Positions 27,864 through 38,021 are shown, numbered from the stretch's first letter. The stretch is DNA of 64,000 nucleotides from Nitrobacter winogradskyi (GCF_006539545.1 NZ_BJNF01000071.1:1-64000); one strand, 5' to 3'. Numbers and translations: made by a program. Notes: a model not told the origin generated them from the letters alone.

Positions 27864-29453
27864 ATGACAAAACCGAAAGTTCTCATTTCTGACGCTCTCA
27901 GCCCCGCCGCCGTGCAGATTTTCAAGGATCGCGGCATCGAGGTCGATTTCCAGCCCGCGCTCGGCAAGGACAAGGACAAACTCGCCGAGATCATCGGCGA
28001 CTACGATGGCCTGGCCATCCGCTCGGCCACCAAGGCGACCGCGAAGATTCTCGCCAACGCCAGCAAGCTGAAGGTGATCGGCCGGGCCGGCATCGGGGTC
28101 GACAACGTCGAGATTCCGGCGGCGACCGCCAAGGGCGTCATCGTGATGAACACGCCTTTCGGGAATTCGATCACGACCGCTGAACACGCGATTACCCTGA
28201 TGCTGGCGCTGGCGCGCGAGATCCCGGCCGCCGATGCCTCGACCCAGGCCGGCAAGTGGGAGAAGAATCGCTTCATGGGCGTCGAGATCACGGGCAAGAC
28301 GCTCGGCGTGATCGGTTGCGGCAACATCGGATCGATCGTCGCGGACCGCGCGCTCGGTCTGAAGATGAAGGTGGTCGCGTTCGATCCCTTCCTGTCGCCG
28401 GAGCGGGCCAGGGATATCGGTGTGGAAAAGGTCGAGCTCGATGACCTGTTCAAGCGCGCCGATTTCATCACGCTGCACACGCCGCTCACCGACAAGACCC
28501 GCAACATCATCGACGCCGCTGCCATCGCCAGGATGAAGAAAGGCGTGCGCATCATCAATTGCGCGCGGGGCGGTCTGGTCGATGAACAGGCGCTCGCCGA
28601 CGCGCTCAACACCAAGCAGGTGGCGGGCGCGGCGTTCGACGTATTCGTCGAGGAGCCGGCGACCGGGAACGTGCTGTTCGGCCACCCCAACGTGATCTGC
28701 ACGCCGCATCTCGGCGCTTCCACCACGGAAGCGCAGGAGAATGTCGCGCTGCAGGTTGCCGAACAGATGTCGGACTATCTGCTCACCGGCGCGATCACCA
28801 ACGCTCTCAACTTCCCATCGATCACGGCGGAAGAAGCTCCGAAACTGAAGCCTTTCGTCGAGCTTGCGGAAAAGCTCGGCTCCTTCGCGGGTCAGCTTAC
28901 CGAGACCGGAATATCCAAGGTAACCATCACCTATGAGGGACAGGTCGCCGAAATGAAAATCAAGGCGCTCACGTCTGCGGCGCTGTCGGGCCTGCTGCGG
29001 CCGATGCTGGGCGATGTCAATGTGGTGTCGGCGCCGGTCGTCGCCAAGGAGCGCGGCATGGTGGTGGACGAGGTCGTGCGCGCCGCGCAGAGCGACTACG
29101 AAAGCCTGATCACCGTCACCGTCTTTACGGAACGGCAGGAACGTTCGGTGTCGGGAACGGTATACGCCGATGGCCATCCGCGCCTCGTCGACATCAAGGG
29201 CATCCGCGTCGATGCCGAGTTCGGCAGGTCGATGATCTACGTCACCAACGAGGACAGGCCGGGCTTCATCGGCAAGTTCGCCTCGCTGCTGGGCGATGCG
29301 GGCGTCAACATCGCGACCTTCAACCTCGGCCGTCACAGTCAGGGTGGCGACGCCATCGCGCTGGTCGAGGTCGACGGCAGCGTGCCGGAGAACGTTCTCG
29401 CCAAGGTGCAGGCGTTGCCGCAGGTCAGGCAGGCCAAGGCGCTGACGTTCTGA
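27864..29453 (+). CDS. serA: D-3-phosphoglycerate dehydrogenase
   Basis: Oxidises 3-phosphoglycerate to 3-phosphohydroxypyruvate, the first step of serine synthesis. At 529 residues it is the long form, with a substrate/NAD domain (GRAGIGVDNVEIPAAT, IGCGNIGSI), the catalytic HLGAST region, an allosteric substrate-binding domain from about 320-450, and a C-terminal ACT domain (YVTNEDRPGFIGKFASLLGD) that usually binds serine for feedback control. ATG 27864 is the family start. Its partner serC is immediately upstream. Confidence 0.96.
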   Translation: MTKPKVLISDALSPAAVQIFKDRGIEVDFQPALGKDKDKLAEIIGDYDGLAIRSATKATAKILANASKLKVIGRAGIGVDNVEIPAATAKGVIVMNTPFGNSITTAEHAITLMLALAREIPAADASTQAGKWEKNRFMGVEITGKTLGVIGCGNIGSIVADRALGLKMKVVAFDPFLSPERARDIGVEKVELDDLFKRADFITLHTPLTDKTRNIIDAAAIARMKKGVRIINCARGGLVDEQALADALNTKQVAGAAFDVFVEEPATGNVLFGHPNVICTPHLGASTTEAQENVALQVAEQMSDYLLTGAITNALNFPSITAEEAPKLKPFVELAEKLGSFAGQLTETGISKVTITYEGQVAEMKIKALTSAALSGLLRPMLGDVNVVSAPVVAKERGMVVDEVVRAAQSDYESLITVTVFTERQERSVSGTVYADGHPRLVDIKGIRVDAEFGRSMIYVTNEDRPGFIGKFASLLGDAGVNIATFNLGRHSQGGDAIALVEVDGSVPENVLAKVQALPQVRQAKALTF

Positions 29454-29495
29454 CCGGCCGAAACCCGATCATGATGGATCGGCGGTCACATCCTT

Positions 29496-29522
29496 CCCGC
29501 TTCTGACGTCATCAGAAGCGGG
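29496..29522. repeat. short hairpin repeat, family C, between convergent genes
   Basis: CCCGCTTCTGACG and a matching CATCAGAAGCGGG form a hairpin between the serA stop and the convergent S10 peptidase stop. It may act as a bidirectional mRNA end. Confidence 0.65.
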
Positions 29523-29540
29523 ACTCGGTTTGCTGTTGCA

Positions 29541-31085
29541 TCATTTCATCAGCGCGCGCGCCTCGTCGCGCAGGGACTGGCGCGAGAGGTCGTGCGAATA
29601 GAACATGTGGCCGCCGGGATAGACCACAAGCTTGATGCGATCGCGCGAGCCGAAGGTCGGCAATTGATCGAGGCGGACCTGGGAGGCGAAATAAGGTGTC
29701 GCGAGATCGAATAATCCATGCGCGACGAGCAGCCTGAATTGCGGGTCCGCGGCGAGCAGTTCGCGGATATCAGACATCGACTCGACGGATGACCGGTTCT
29801 TGCCGAAATCCCATTTGCGATTGACGGTACGGCTGAGCAGTTCATAGGAGCCCGTCGGCCGCCAGTTCAGCTTGCGCGCATGGAGCTCGAACGCCGCCGA
29901 TGTCAGCGAGGTCAGCAGCGGTCCCTCCGAGGGGTCGTTGAAATCGCTGGCGCTTGAATCCGGGTAGGGATCGAACCCCAGCACCGAGGCATCATAGCGT
30001 CCCGTGACCTTGCCGCCATCGCGGTCGAAGGCGCGGCGGAATTCGCTGACGTCGAATCGTCCGGCGAGGCGGCGGCTCTCCGCCTGATCGATTCCCGTCA
30101 GCGCGGCGAAGCGGTCGGCAAGCCGTCGGGTTGCCTCCGCATCGGCCTGGCCCTTGATGAGATCGGTCAGGAATTCGCCGCGTGCGTAGGCTTCGGCATC
30201 GGCCATGTCGGCTCGGGTCAGCGTTCCGATTTTCTCCCTCCCGCGTGCGGTAGCCGCCATGCTCGGCAGGCTCGCCACGAACCGGGTCAACCCCGTGCCC
30301 AGCACATCGCTGAAATCAAGCGCCGGCGAGATCAGAATCAGCCCCTTGACGGCGACGCCCTGCCGGGTCTGCAAATTGCGCGCGATCTTCGGTCCGCGAA
30401 TGCCGCCATAGCTTTCGCCGGCGATGAATTTCGGCGACTGCATCCGGTCGGCTTTCTCCAGCCAGCGGCGGATCACCAGCGCTATCGCCGCCACATCGCC
30501 ATCGACGGTGAAGAAGTGCTTCTGGGCGTCATCGCCGCGCGCCACCATGCGGCTGTAGCCGGTGCCGAGCGGATCGATGAAAACGAGATCGGTGAAGTCG
30601 AGCCAGGTTTCCGCGTTCGGCTCCAGCGGCATGGGAACGGAAGGGCTGGCGATCGCGCGGTCCATCGCGATGCGCCAGGGGCCGTTGCTGCCGAGTTGCA
30701 GCCAGGCCGAAGAGGCGCCCGGACCGCCGTTGAAAACGAAGGTCACGGGGCGGCTGCGGGGATCGGCTCCGTCGAGCTGATAGGCTGTGGCGGCGATGTC
30801 CGCTTGCGGTTCGCCTTTGTCGTCAAAGATGCGAATCGCGCCCGCCGTCGCGGTGAAGGCCAGCGTGCGGTCCGGCAGGACGAGCTTGTGCCTAGTGGTG
30901 GAATCCGGCGGCAGCCGGTGATGGTCGGGGGTCGCGGCGGGCTGGTCCCCGTCGTTTCGCGGGCCGGCGGTGGCGGTTTCCGCAGGGTTCGATGGTGCCG
31001 CCTCGCGCGCGTAAGCGGCGGCGGGAGCCAGCATCGCCAGCAGCGCCGCTCCGGCGCATACCTTGCGTATCATCAGACGGCGCAT
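29541..31085 (-). CDS. secreted serine carboxypeptidase (S10 family)
   Basis: A 514-residue exported peptidase. Signal peptide residues 1-24 end AYAR. The alpha/beta-hydrolase fold shows the oxyanion motif FVFNGGPGASSAWLQLG, the nucleophile in GESYGGIRGPKIA, the Asp region HGLFDLATPY and the catalytic His in PGGHMFY, so the triad looks complete. The start at 31085 has GGGGAGG four bases upstream; the frame is open further to 31181. It probably trims peptides in the periplasm. It is convergent with serA. Confidence 0.88.
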   Translation of the reverse strand: MRRLMIRKVCAGAALLAMLAPAAAYAREAAPSNPAETATAGPRNDGDQPAATPDHHRLPPDSTTRHKLVLPDRTLAFTATAGAIRIFDDKGEPQADIAATAYQLDGADPRSRPVTFVFNGGPGASSAWLQLGSNGPWRIAMDRAIASPSVPMPLEPNAETWLDFTDLVFIDPLGTGYSRMVARGDDAQKHFFTVDGDVAAIALVIRRWLEKADRMQSPKFIAGESYGGIRGPKIARNLQTRQGVAVKGLILISPALDFSDVLGTGLTRFVASLPSMAATARGREKIGTLTRADMADAEAYARGEFLTDLIKGQADAEATRRLADRFAALTGIDQAESRRLAGRFDVSEFRRAFDRDGGKVTGRYDASVLGFDPYPDSSASDFNDPSEGPLLTSLTSAAFELHARKLNWRPTGSYELLSRTVNRKWDFGKNRSSVESMSDIRELLAADPQFRLLVAHGLFDLATPYFASQVRLDQLPTFGSRDRIKLVVYPGGHMFYSHDLSRQSLRDEARALMK

Positions 31086-31482
31086 CTTTCCTCCCCGTTC
31101 GCGTGGCCGGTCTTGAGGCGGCAGGTCTTGAACATGGATGACCGAGCATGCCTGAAAACTGTGGCGGGTGCGGGACCGCACCTGGAGCGGCCAGCGCCGG
31201 GTGTGGATTATCAGGATGTATCAACGGCTTGGAAGGGGCGTTCGCGGCCGATCCGGCTTGCGTCAACCGCACGCATCCTTTATCCGATGAGACGCTTGGC
31301 GGGGTGGTCCGGAAGATCGCTTCATTTTTGCTGCGTGCCTGCAAGGCGAACCTTCCGAACCCGCACCATTACGACAATCACGAGTATGGTAATCACGAGT
31401 TGCCGGCGTCCTGCGGGTTCGAGGTTCGTGACCGAAGGCGTGGTATGGACGCGCTCCACTTTTGCAAGGAACTTCCGCGGAA
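31086..31482. other. intergenic region before purA, 397 bp
   Basis: No gene is convincing. At 31376-31400 the ten bases AATCACGAGT occur twice with a 15-base period about 90 bases before purA; this could be an operator but nothing more supports it. Confidence 0.35.
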
Positions 31483-32775
31483 ATGACCAATGTTGTCGTC
31501 GTCGGCGCCCAATGGGGCGACGAAGGAAAGGGCAAGATCGTCGACTGGCTGTCGGAGCAGGCGGATATCGTCGTTCGCTTTCAGGGCGGCCATAATGCCG
31601 GTCATACGCTCGTGATCGATGGCAATACCTACAAGCTGGCGTTGCTGCCCTCGGGGGTCGTCCGCTCGTCGAAGCTGTCGATCATCGGCAACGGCGTCGT
31701 GTTCGATCCGCAAGCCTTCGTCAACGAGGTCGAGAAGCTGAAAGAGCAGGGCGTCAAGGTCGGCCCTGACAACCTGCGCGTTGCCGAGAACGTGACGCTG
31801 ATCCTGCCGCTTCATCGCGAACTGGACAGCCTGCGCGAGAACGCAAGCGCGGCGACGGCGATCGGCACCACCCAGCGCGGCATCGGTCCGGCCTACGAGG
31901 ACAAGGTCGGCCGCCGCGCCATCCGCCTGATGGACCTCGCCGACCCGCAGACCCTGCCGCACAAGATCGATCGGCTGCTCGCCCATCACAATGCGCTGCG
32001 CCGCGGCCACGGCATCGCGGAAGTGGATAGCGGCGCGCTGCTGAAGGATCTCGCCGCAATTGCGCCGCGGGTGCTGCCCTATGCTGACAGCGTGTGGAAT
32101 TTGCTGGATCACAAGCGCCGCGAAGGCAAGCGCATCCTGTTTGAAGGCGCGCAAGGCGCTTTGCTCGACGTCGATCACGGCACCTACCCTTACGTCACCT
32201 CCTCCAACACCGTTGCAGCCCAGGCCGCCACCGGCACCGGCATGGGGCCGAGCGCGCTCGGCTACGTTCTCGGTATCTGCAAGGCCTACACCACGCGTGT
32301 CGGTCAGGGGCCGTTTCCGACCGAACTCAACGACGAGATCGGCGAACTGATCGGTCAGCGCGGCAAGGAATTCGGCGTCAACACCGGCCGCAAACGGCGT
32401 TGCGGCTGGTTCGACGCCATGCTGGTCCGGCAGACCGTGCGGACCAGCGGCATCCATGGCCTGGCGTTGACCAAGCTCGATATTCTCGACGGTTTTGACA
32501 CGATCCAGGTTTGCACCGGCTACCGTCTCGACGGCAAGGAGATCGATCATCTGCCGGCGGGAGAGGGGGCGCAGGCGCGCATCGAGCCGGTCTATGAAAC
32601 GGTCGAGGGCTGGAAGGAGCCGACGGCCAACGCGCGCTCGTGGGCGGACCTGCCGGCTCAGGCTATCAAATACGTTCGTCGGATCGAGGAGCTGGTGGGA
32701 TGTCCGGTCGCCCTGCTGTCCACCAGCCCGGAGCGTGAAGATACTATTCTGGTCCAAAATCCATTCGAGGCTTAA
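31483..32775 (+). CDS. purA: adenylosuccinate synthetase
   Basis: Joins IMP and aspartate using GTP to form adenylosuccinate, on the way to AMP. The 430-residue protein starts [18 protein letters not shown], carrying the GTP loop and catalytic Asp. It also has the IMP site GGHNAGHT with the catalytic His, the signature [14 protein letters not shown], and the base-binding [11 protein letters not shown] 31483 is the family start. The next gene, of unknown function, begins 51 bases downstream on the same strand. Confidence 0.96.
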   Translation: MTNVVVVGAQWGDEGKGKIVDWLSEQADIVVRFQGGHNAGHTLVIDGNTYKLALLPSGVVRSSKLSIIGNGVVFDPQAFVNEVEKLKEQGVKVGPDNLRVAENVTLILPLHRELDSLRENASAATAIGTTQRGIGPAYEDKVGRRAIRLMDLADPQTLPHKIDRLLAHHNALRRGHGIAEVDSGALLKDLAAIAPRVLPYADSVWNLLDHKRREGKRILFEGAQGALLDVDHGTYPYVTSSNTVAAQAATGTGMGPSALGYVLGICKAYTTRVGQGPFPTELNDEIGELIGQRGKEFGVNTGRKRRCGWFDAMLVRQTVRTSGIHGLALTKLDILDGFDTIQVCTGYRLDGKEIDHLPAGEGAQARIEPVYETVEGWKEPTANARSWADLPAQAIKYVRRIEELVGCPVALLSTSPEREDTILVQNPFEA

Positions 32776-32826
32776 CGGGGTGTTACGGGAATGCGTTCAA
32801 GGTTAATGTTCGTGCATTGAGGAGAC

Positions 32827-34431
32827 ATGGCTGATTATTACCCGCTGATCGCACGCGCCATCGCCGGACTGGACGTCAACGCGCCCGGCGAGCAGCGGCG
32901 TGCGCTCTATGAGCGGGCACGGACGGCGCTGATCGCTCAGCTCCGTGGCGTCGAGCCGCCGTTGACCGAATCCGAGATCACCCGCGAGCGGCTGGCGCTG
33001 GAAGAGGCCGTGCGCAAGGTCGAGTCCGAGGCCGCCCAGCGCGCCCGCGAGGCCTCGCGTAGCAGCGGTTCGCGCTCCGGCGATGCGTTCCGTGCCGCGA
33101 CGCGTGCTGCGATGAAGTCGCCGGACGCGGCTGCACAGCCGCCGGTCCGCTCGCGCGCCAACGCGACGCCCCAACCGCGCAATCTGCGCGCTGACCCGAC
33201 CCCGACGTCGGCCCCATCCCCGCCTCCATCCGTCAGTCCGACGCCGTCCTGGCGGCCGCCTGGACCGCCGATTCCGTTACCGGATGAACCGCCGCCGCCT
33301 GCCCGCGAGCGGGTGGGCCAGGGTCAAAATCATAATCATCCGAATCAGGGGCAGCCGCGCCGTAGTCCCGAACCCGATCGCCCGCCGCCGCGGCCTCCGG
33401 TCCCGGGTTTTCGAGACGTTACGGCGGACGCCGATGATCTCGGCCGCGCCGCCGCGCAGGCCAATCGCTCGGCCCGCCGCACCTATGCCAATGTGCGATC
33501 GCCGTCACCCGAATTCGATCGGCTTGAACCGAGCCTTGAGGATCGCGGCGCGTTTGAGGGAGCATATCCTTCTGATGAATCGTTTTCCGGCGGCGCCGCG
33601 GACGACCCGCCACCGGCGCCTCTGCCGCGATCGTGGCCGCACCCCGGTCGCGAAAGACCGGAGCGCGTGCTCGCCGGCGGCTTTCCGCTCAAGGCCGCGA
33701 TCGTGGCCGGTCTCCTGCTCATCCTCGCCGGAGCGGGAATCATCTGGGGTTCGAATGTGGTCTCGGCTGTGCGCGGGCTGTTCGATTCCCCGGACCAGAC
33801 CAGTGAGATTGCGAAGCCGGCAGCGCCGGGACTGAAGCCGAAGATCACTGATCGGGTCGGTCAGCCTTCGATGTCCGAAACGATCGCGCCGGTGGCGCAG
33901 CGCGTCGTGCTGTATGACGAAGACCCCTCGGACCCCAAGGGCAAGCAGTATGTCGGCTCGGTGGTGTGGCGCACCGAAGAAGTAAAAGGGGCCGCTGGCA
34001 GCAAGCCGGAGATTGCCGTGCGCGCCGAGATCGACATCCCCGAGCGCAAGTTCAAGATGACGATGTCGTTCCGCCGCAACACCGACACCTCGCTGCCTGC
34101 CAGTCACACTGCGGAACTGACCTTCGTATTGCCGCCGGATTTCGACGGCGGTGGAGTCTCCAACGTCCCCGGCGTCCTGATGAAGTCCAACGAACAGGCC
34201 CGCGGCACCCCGCTGGCGGGACTCGCCGTCAAGGTCACCGATGGCTTCTTCCTGGTCGGGCTGTCGAACGTCGAGTCCGATCGCGCGCGCAATCTCCAGC
34301 TCTTGAAAGAGCGCTCATGGCTGGACATCCCGCTGGTCTATACGAATCAACGTCGCGCGATCATTGCTATCGAGAAGGGGGCGCCCGGAGAGCGCGCCTT
34401 CAACGAAGCATTCACGGAGTGGGGCGAGTAG
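32827..34431 (+). CDS. proline-rich hypothetical membrane protein
   Basis: A 534-residue protein with three parts. Residues 1-95 are a charged helical domain (ADYYPLIARAIAGLDVNAPG..RRALYERARTALIAQ). Residues about 100-280 are a disordered Pro/Arg/Ser-rich region. A single membrane helix lies at about 286-308 (KAAIVAGLLLILAGAGIIWG). The last 200 residues form a soluble beta-rich domain, likely periplasmic, with AVRAEIDIPERKFKMTMSFR and a C-terminal domain ending NEAFTEWGE. It follows purA by 51 bases, an arrangement I associate with related genomes. Function unknown. Confidence 0.72.
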   Translation: MADYYPLIARAIAGLDVNAPGEQRRALYERARTALIAQLRGVEPPLTESEITRERLALEEAVRKVESEAAQRAREASRSSGSRSGDAFRAATRAAMKSPDAAAQPPVRSRANATPQPRNLRADPTPTSAPSPPPSVSPTPSWRPPGPPIPLPDEPPPPARERVGQGQNHNHPNQGQPRRSPEPDRPPPRPPVPGFRDVTADADDLGRAAAQANRSARRTYANVRSPSPEFDRLEPSLEDRGAFEGAYPSDESFSGGAADDPPPAPLPRSWPHPGRERPERVLAGGFPLKAAIVAGLLLILAGAGIIWGSNVVSAVRGLFDSPDQTSEIAKPAAPGLKPKITDRVGQPSMSETIAPVAQRVVLYDEDPSDPKGKQYVGSVVWRTEEVKGAAGSKPEIAVRAEIDIPERKFKMTMSFRRNTDTSLPASHTAELTFVLPPDFDGGGVSNVPGVLMKSNEQARGTPLAGLAVKVTDGFFLVGLSNVESDRARNLQLLKERSWLDIPLVYTNQRRAIIAIEKGAPGERAFNEAFTEWGE

Positions 34432-34612
34432 CGCTTCGCGGGACGAGTATCGGCGTCGTCCTTCGGTCCTCCTTCATATGACGCTTTTGTTGGCGTCAGT
34501 CTCCGTCAGGCTGGCCTCGCCATATCAACGCGTGCTCCCTCCGGCGGAATTCAGCACATATCGAGCGACATATCTTCAGTCGCGCCTGCGCGGTAAACAT
34601 CGAAGAGCACCT

Positions 34613-34828
34613 TTATGCGGTGCGGTCCTCACCTGCGTTCGACGCCGCGCCTGTGAAATGTCGTGCCTCGGGGAGGCCATCCTTATTGCGGATGCGAGTC
34701 CTGGTGATCTTCGCTTTGGTCGCCGCCGCGCGATGTTCGGGCCCGATCTCCTCGGCTGCGGTTTCGAGCAACTCGCGCAAATGCGCGACATACTCGGCGC
34801 CAAACTTCTGCGACGGAGCCTGACTCAT
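34613..34828 (-). CDS. small hypothetical protein
   Basis: A 71-residue soluble protein. The first two thirds are helical and charged (YVAHLRELLETAAEEIGPEH) and the tail is polar. GGGGAA lies six bases before the ATG. I do not recognise a family. It is flanked by non-coding DNA on both sides and is convergent with the proline-rich membrane protein gene. Confidence 0.5.
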   Translation of the reverse strand: MSQAPSQKFGAEYVAHLRELLETAAEEIGPEHRAAATKAKITRTRIRNKDGLPEARHFTGAASNAGEDRTA

Positions 34829-35122
34829 GCAACGTTCCCCCTGTTGTCATGATCCGGAAAGAAGACAAGGCGAATTTTCCGACGCGATCATGCAAAACGC
34901 TTGGGCCGGGAAGATGGCGACGCAATGGGGCGGAGTTGAGACTTTGGGAGGGAGGAAGATGTCGGGACGATATGTTTCGCATCCCGCTGCGTTCTGCCGA
35001 TGCGAACGGCTGTTTTGTCGCGATGAGGTTGTTCTGCGCGACGGCGACGCATCGAAGCAGGAGATCATCACGATCGCGTGGCCGCGTGACTGAATCTTGC
35101 GAAGGTTGCCGGGGGAGACCAT
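34829..35122. other. intergenic region with a worn family A repeat
   Basis: At 34848-34892 CATGATCC and GATCATG enclose a decayed family A palindrome. Open frames on the plus strand across this gap (for example from 34827) read through the repeat and look non-coding. Confidence 0.4.
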
Positions 35123-35695
35123 GTGAGAGCGATGAAATCGATGCCGAACGACGACTTGTTCTCGCGTGATAACTTCCGAGCCCGGGGATCCGCGCGTGCA
35201 AAGGTCATCGATCAGGACGGTCGTGAGATTCATGGCGACCCGCCGGGTGCCGATGGATTCCAGGCCGGCCCGTTCGGGGCGTTTCAGCACGGCGCTTCCG
35301 GCTTTGAGTTCGCCGCTGCGTTCCAGCCGCTCACCCGCGAGCAGCGGCTCGCGCGGTTGGATGCGATCGCGAAGCTGCTTGATGTTGCCTTCGTCGTGCC
35401 AGGAACGAAAGTCCGTTATGGCATCGACGGCCTGATCGGGCTGGTGCCGGTGATCGGCGACCTCATCACCACGGCGTTCTCGCTGTGGCTGGTGCGCGAA
35501 GCGCGGGCGCTTGGCGCGCCCTGGCACATTACCGCGCGGATGCTGAGCAACGTCGCGGTCGACGGGGTGGTCGGATTAGTGCCTGTGGCCGGCGATGCCT
35601 TCGACGTGATGTTCCGCGCCAACATGCGTAACGTGCGGATGTTCAAACGCTGGCTCGACCGGCAGCCGCGTCAGAGCGCGAGTCGGGCCGGATAA
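35123..35695 (+). CDS. DUF4112 membrane protein
   Basis: A 190-residue protein. The first 70 residues are polar and probably disordered. The DUF4112 core follows: RLDAIAKLLDVAFVVPGTKV, then GIDGLIGLVPVIGDLITTAF and a second, similar hydrophobic hairpin DGVVGLVPVAGDAFDVMF. The two GLVPV(I/A)GD repeats are diagnostic. GGGGGAG precedes GTG 35123 by 5-6 bases; ATG 35132 is possible. Probably an inner-membrane protein; no function is known for the family. Confidence 0.82.
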   Translation: MRAMKSMPNDDLFSRDNFRARGSARAKVIDQDGREIHGDPPGADGFQAGPFGAFQHGASGFEFAAAFQPLTREQRLARLDAIAKLLDVAFVVPGTKVRYGIDGLIGLVPVIGDLITTAFSLWLVREARALGAPWHITARMLSNVAVDGVVGLVPVAGDAFDVMFRANMRNVRMFKRWLDRQPRQSASRAG

Positions 35696-35771
35696 GAACA
35701 CGCTTGATCAGACGATCGCGGGTAGCCGATCCAGTTCCGCGCGAACCGGGTGAATCAGACGCGCGGAATTC

Positions 35772-36059
35772 TCACGCGGCATCCTTCGGGACTCTCGTTT
35801 CCGCGGATGCCGTGTCGAGTTTGCGGCGGGGCAGCGGAAAGTCGCGGCTCTCGTAGAGAGAGCGGATGCCGTTCTGATCGAAGCGGGCTTCATCCACCTG
35901 AAGATAAGCGCCGTTCAACGAGTCGGCCGGCAGCTCCTCGATGGCGAAGCGTACGGCGTCGGCTGCGGTATCGAAACGGCGGTAGGCAAACCCGGCACGC
36001 TTCTTCCTGCGGACCGCGGCAGGAAATAGTTCGGCGGATTTCTGGAAGCTGAACGACAT
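35772..36059 (-). CDS. small conserved hypothetical protein
   Basis: A 95-residue soluble protein. ATG 36059 begins MSFSFQKSAELFPAAV; upstream open sequence to 36206 looks non-coding. The central part (YRRFDTAADAVRFAIEELPA then YLQVDEARFDQNGIRSLYE) looks like a small alpha/beta domain that I associate with unnamed Rhizobiales proteins. No transmembrane segment or export signal. It is separated from msrB, on the same strand, by about 230 bases. Confidence 0.62.
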   Translation of the reverse strand: MSFSFQKSAELFPAAVRRKKRAGFAYRRFDTAADAVRFAIEELPADSLNGAYLQVDEARFDQNGIRSLYESRDFPLPRRKLDTASAETRVPKDAA

Positions 36060-36286
36060 GGCGGGAACCCCTACAATTACGCTTTTCGAGAACGAGCAAT
36101 GCCGATGCAAGGGCCCGCTGGGGCTCTCCGACACACAGCATGTCCGTGATGCGCTGATTATATAGGGTCGAATGCGGAAATTGCGACCATCCAGGGCCGG
36201 AATCATGAATCCGGCGACCGGACCGGAAATTTCAGCGGGACGTTCTCTTGATTGAACCCACGCGCCGCTTTCGGATCTCGACCTCG

Positions 36287-36700
36287 TTACTTGGGCGCGA
36301 GCTTAAGGGCGGCCGAATTGATGCAGTAACGCAGACCTGTGGGCTCGGGACCGTCATTGAAGACATGGCCGAGGTGGCCGTTGCACCTTGAGCATAGCAC
36401 CTCGGTGCGGATCATGCCGCGGCTGGTGTCCTGCTCCTCATCGATGTGGCTTTCGACCACGGGCACGGTGAAACTCGGCCAGCCGCATCCTGAATCGAAT
36501 TTGGCGTCGGATTCGAACAGCGTCTGTCCGCAGCCGGCGCAGACATAGATGCCGCGGCGGCGTTCATGTTCGTACTCGCCGGAGAATGGCGGCTCGGTGG
36601 CTTTTTCGCGCAGGACCGCATATTGCATCGGCGTCAGTTCCTTGCGCCATTCGCTGTCGCTCTTGGTAACTTTGGCCGGGATCGCCTTGCTGTCGCGCAT
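36287..36700 (-). CDS. msrB: peptide-methionine (R)-S-oxide reductase
   Basis: Repairs methionine-R-sulfoxide in proteins. The 137-residue MsrB domain is complete: two zinc-binding CxxC pairs (CAGC and CSRC), the core [21 protein letters not shown] and the catalytic cysteine in RYCINSAAL. No signal peptide, so it is cytoplasmic. It stands alone on the minus strand. Confidence 0.95.
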   Translation of the reverse strand: MRDSKAIPAKVTKSDSEWRKELTPMQYAVLREKATEPPFSGEYEHERRRGIYVCAGCGQTLFESDAKFDSGCGWPSFTVPVVESHIDEEQDTSRGMIRTEVLCSRCNGHLGHVFNDGPEPTGLRYCINSAALKLAPK

Positions 36701-36877
36701 TTGATCTTCCTCTGTGCAGTTCGCGGCCCGGACCTCAGCCGCACCGCCGCCGGCCAGCGTCGGCTTCTCGATATGGTCGGATGCGGCAGCTTTCTTCAGG
36801 TGCCGGATTTTCCGAAGATCATCGTGTCAAATATAGGGCTGTTCGGGACGTGCGTCAGAGCCCGCTACTGATTCCAG

Positions 36878-37141
36878 CTATCTGAAGCGCGGCCGTTTTG
36901 CGTCCGCGCGACGGAACCGGACGCCATCGACAAGGCGTGTCGCGACATAACCCGCCGCTATGCAGGCTTCGCGTTGCGGCATTCGTTGTTCAGGCGCGCG
37001 CGCCGTATCCCACCACGACGCGCGCTGCGCCGCGCGCGGGAGGTCGTCGTCGATGATCTGCTCGATCTCCGCGAAGCTCAGCACGAATTCGGTCTGCGTC
37101 CGTTGCTTCAGGTAATCGCGCAACGCATCAAAGTTCGGCAC
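36878..37141 (-). CDS. small hypothetical protein upstream-strand neighbour of galU
   Basis: An 87-residue protein with FDALRDYLKQRTQTEFVLSF and then AEIEQIIDDDLPRAAQRASWW, a compact helical domain whose DDDLP..A....WWDT pattern is found in small bacterial proteins of unknown function. The C-terminus is basic (RFRRADAKRPRFR). It starts 4 bases after the galU stop on the same strand, so it is probably the second gene of a galU transcript. It might bind nucleic acid, but this is only a guess from its charge. Confidence 0.7.
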   Translation of the reverse strand: MPNFDALRDYLKQRTQTEFVLSFAEIEQIIDDDLPRAAQRASWWDTARAPEQRMPQREACIAAGYVATRLVDGVRFRRADAKRPRFR

Positions 37142-37145
37142 CGCG

Positions 37146-38021
37146 TCACATCCCGAGATACTTCTTCATCTCCGCGCGCAAGCCTTCGCGTAGATCGGGA
37201 CGCGCCATCCCGAACGCGATATTGGCGCGCAGGAAACCCGCGCGCGAGCCGCAATCGTGACGCTCGCCGGCGAATTCGAGACCGTGGAAGGCTTGCGATT
37301 TCGACAGGCCGATCATGGCGTCGGTGAGCTGGATTTCGCCGCCGGCGCCGCGTTCCTGGTTTGCGAGAATCTCGAATATCTCGGGCTGGAGAATATAGCG
37401 TCCGGTAATTGAAAGATTAGAGGGCGCGGTGCCCTTCGGCGGCTTCTCCACCATGCCGTCGATCTCGAAGGTGCTGCCGCTGCGCTTGCCCACACCGCAG
37501 ATGCCGTAGTTGTGGGTCATGTCGTCGGGCACCGCTTCCACCGCGACAATGTTGGACTTCGGCCCCAGATTTTCAGCGGCCTGTATCATCTGCTTGAGGC
37601 AGCCCGGCGTGTTCAGCACCAGTTCGTCCGGCAACACCACCGCGAATGGCTCGTGGCCTACGATGTCGCGGGCGCACCATACCGCGTGGCCAAGCCCGAG
37701 CGGGGCCTGTTGCCGGGTAAAACTCACCGCGCCGGCCTCGGGCTGGAATTGCGTCAGCAGGTTTATCTCTGTCTGCTTGCCGCGCGTCTTCAGTGTTTCG
37801 TCGAGTTCGAACTGGCGGTCGAAGTGATCCTCGATTGCACTCTTGTTGCGGCCGGTCACGAAAACGAAGTGCTCTATGCCCGCTTCCCTGGCCTCGTCGA
37901 ACACATACTGGATCAATGGCCGGTCGACGATCGTGAGCATCTCCTTCGGCATCGCCTTGGTGGCAGGGAGAACGCGGGTGCCGAGCCCCGCGACCGGAAA
38001 GACGGCTTTGCGGATTTTCAT
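37146..38021 (-). CDS. galU: UTP-glucose-1-phosphate uridylyltransferase
   Basis: Makes UDP-glucose from UTP and glucose 1-phosphate for envelope and storage polysaccharides. The 291-residue protein opens with RKAVFPVAGLGTRVLPATKA (nucleotide loop), has IVDRPLIQYVFDEAREAGIE, and VEKPPKGTAPSNLSITGRYI. The C-terminal HDCGSRAGFLRANI is typical. It is first in a probable two-gene transcript with the small gene at 36878. Confidence 0.96.
   Translation of the reverse strand: MKIRKAVFPVAGLGTRVLPATKAMPKEMLTIVDRPLIQYVFDEAREAGIEHFVFVTGRNKSAIEDHFDRQFELDETLKTRGKQTEINLLTQFQPEAGAVSFTRQQAPLGLGHAVWCARDIVGHEPFAVVLPDELVLNTPGCLKQMIQAAENLGPKSNIVAVEAVPDDMTHNYGICGVGKRSGSTFEIDGMVEKPPKGTAPSNLSITGRYILQPEIFEILANQERGAGGEIQLTDAMIGLSKSQAFHGLEFAGERHDCGSRAGFLRANIAFGMARPDLREGLRAEMKKYLGM

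Noticed and set aside
27855-29336. Minus-strand 493-codon frame opposite serA
   Set aside because: Antisense shadow of a clearly assigned gene, rich in Arg/His/Asp as such shadows are.
34827-35093. Plus-strand 88-codon frame before the DUF4112 gene
   Set aside because: It crosses a worn family A repeat and has no start signal.
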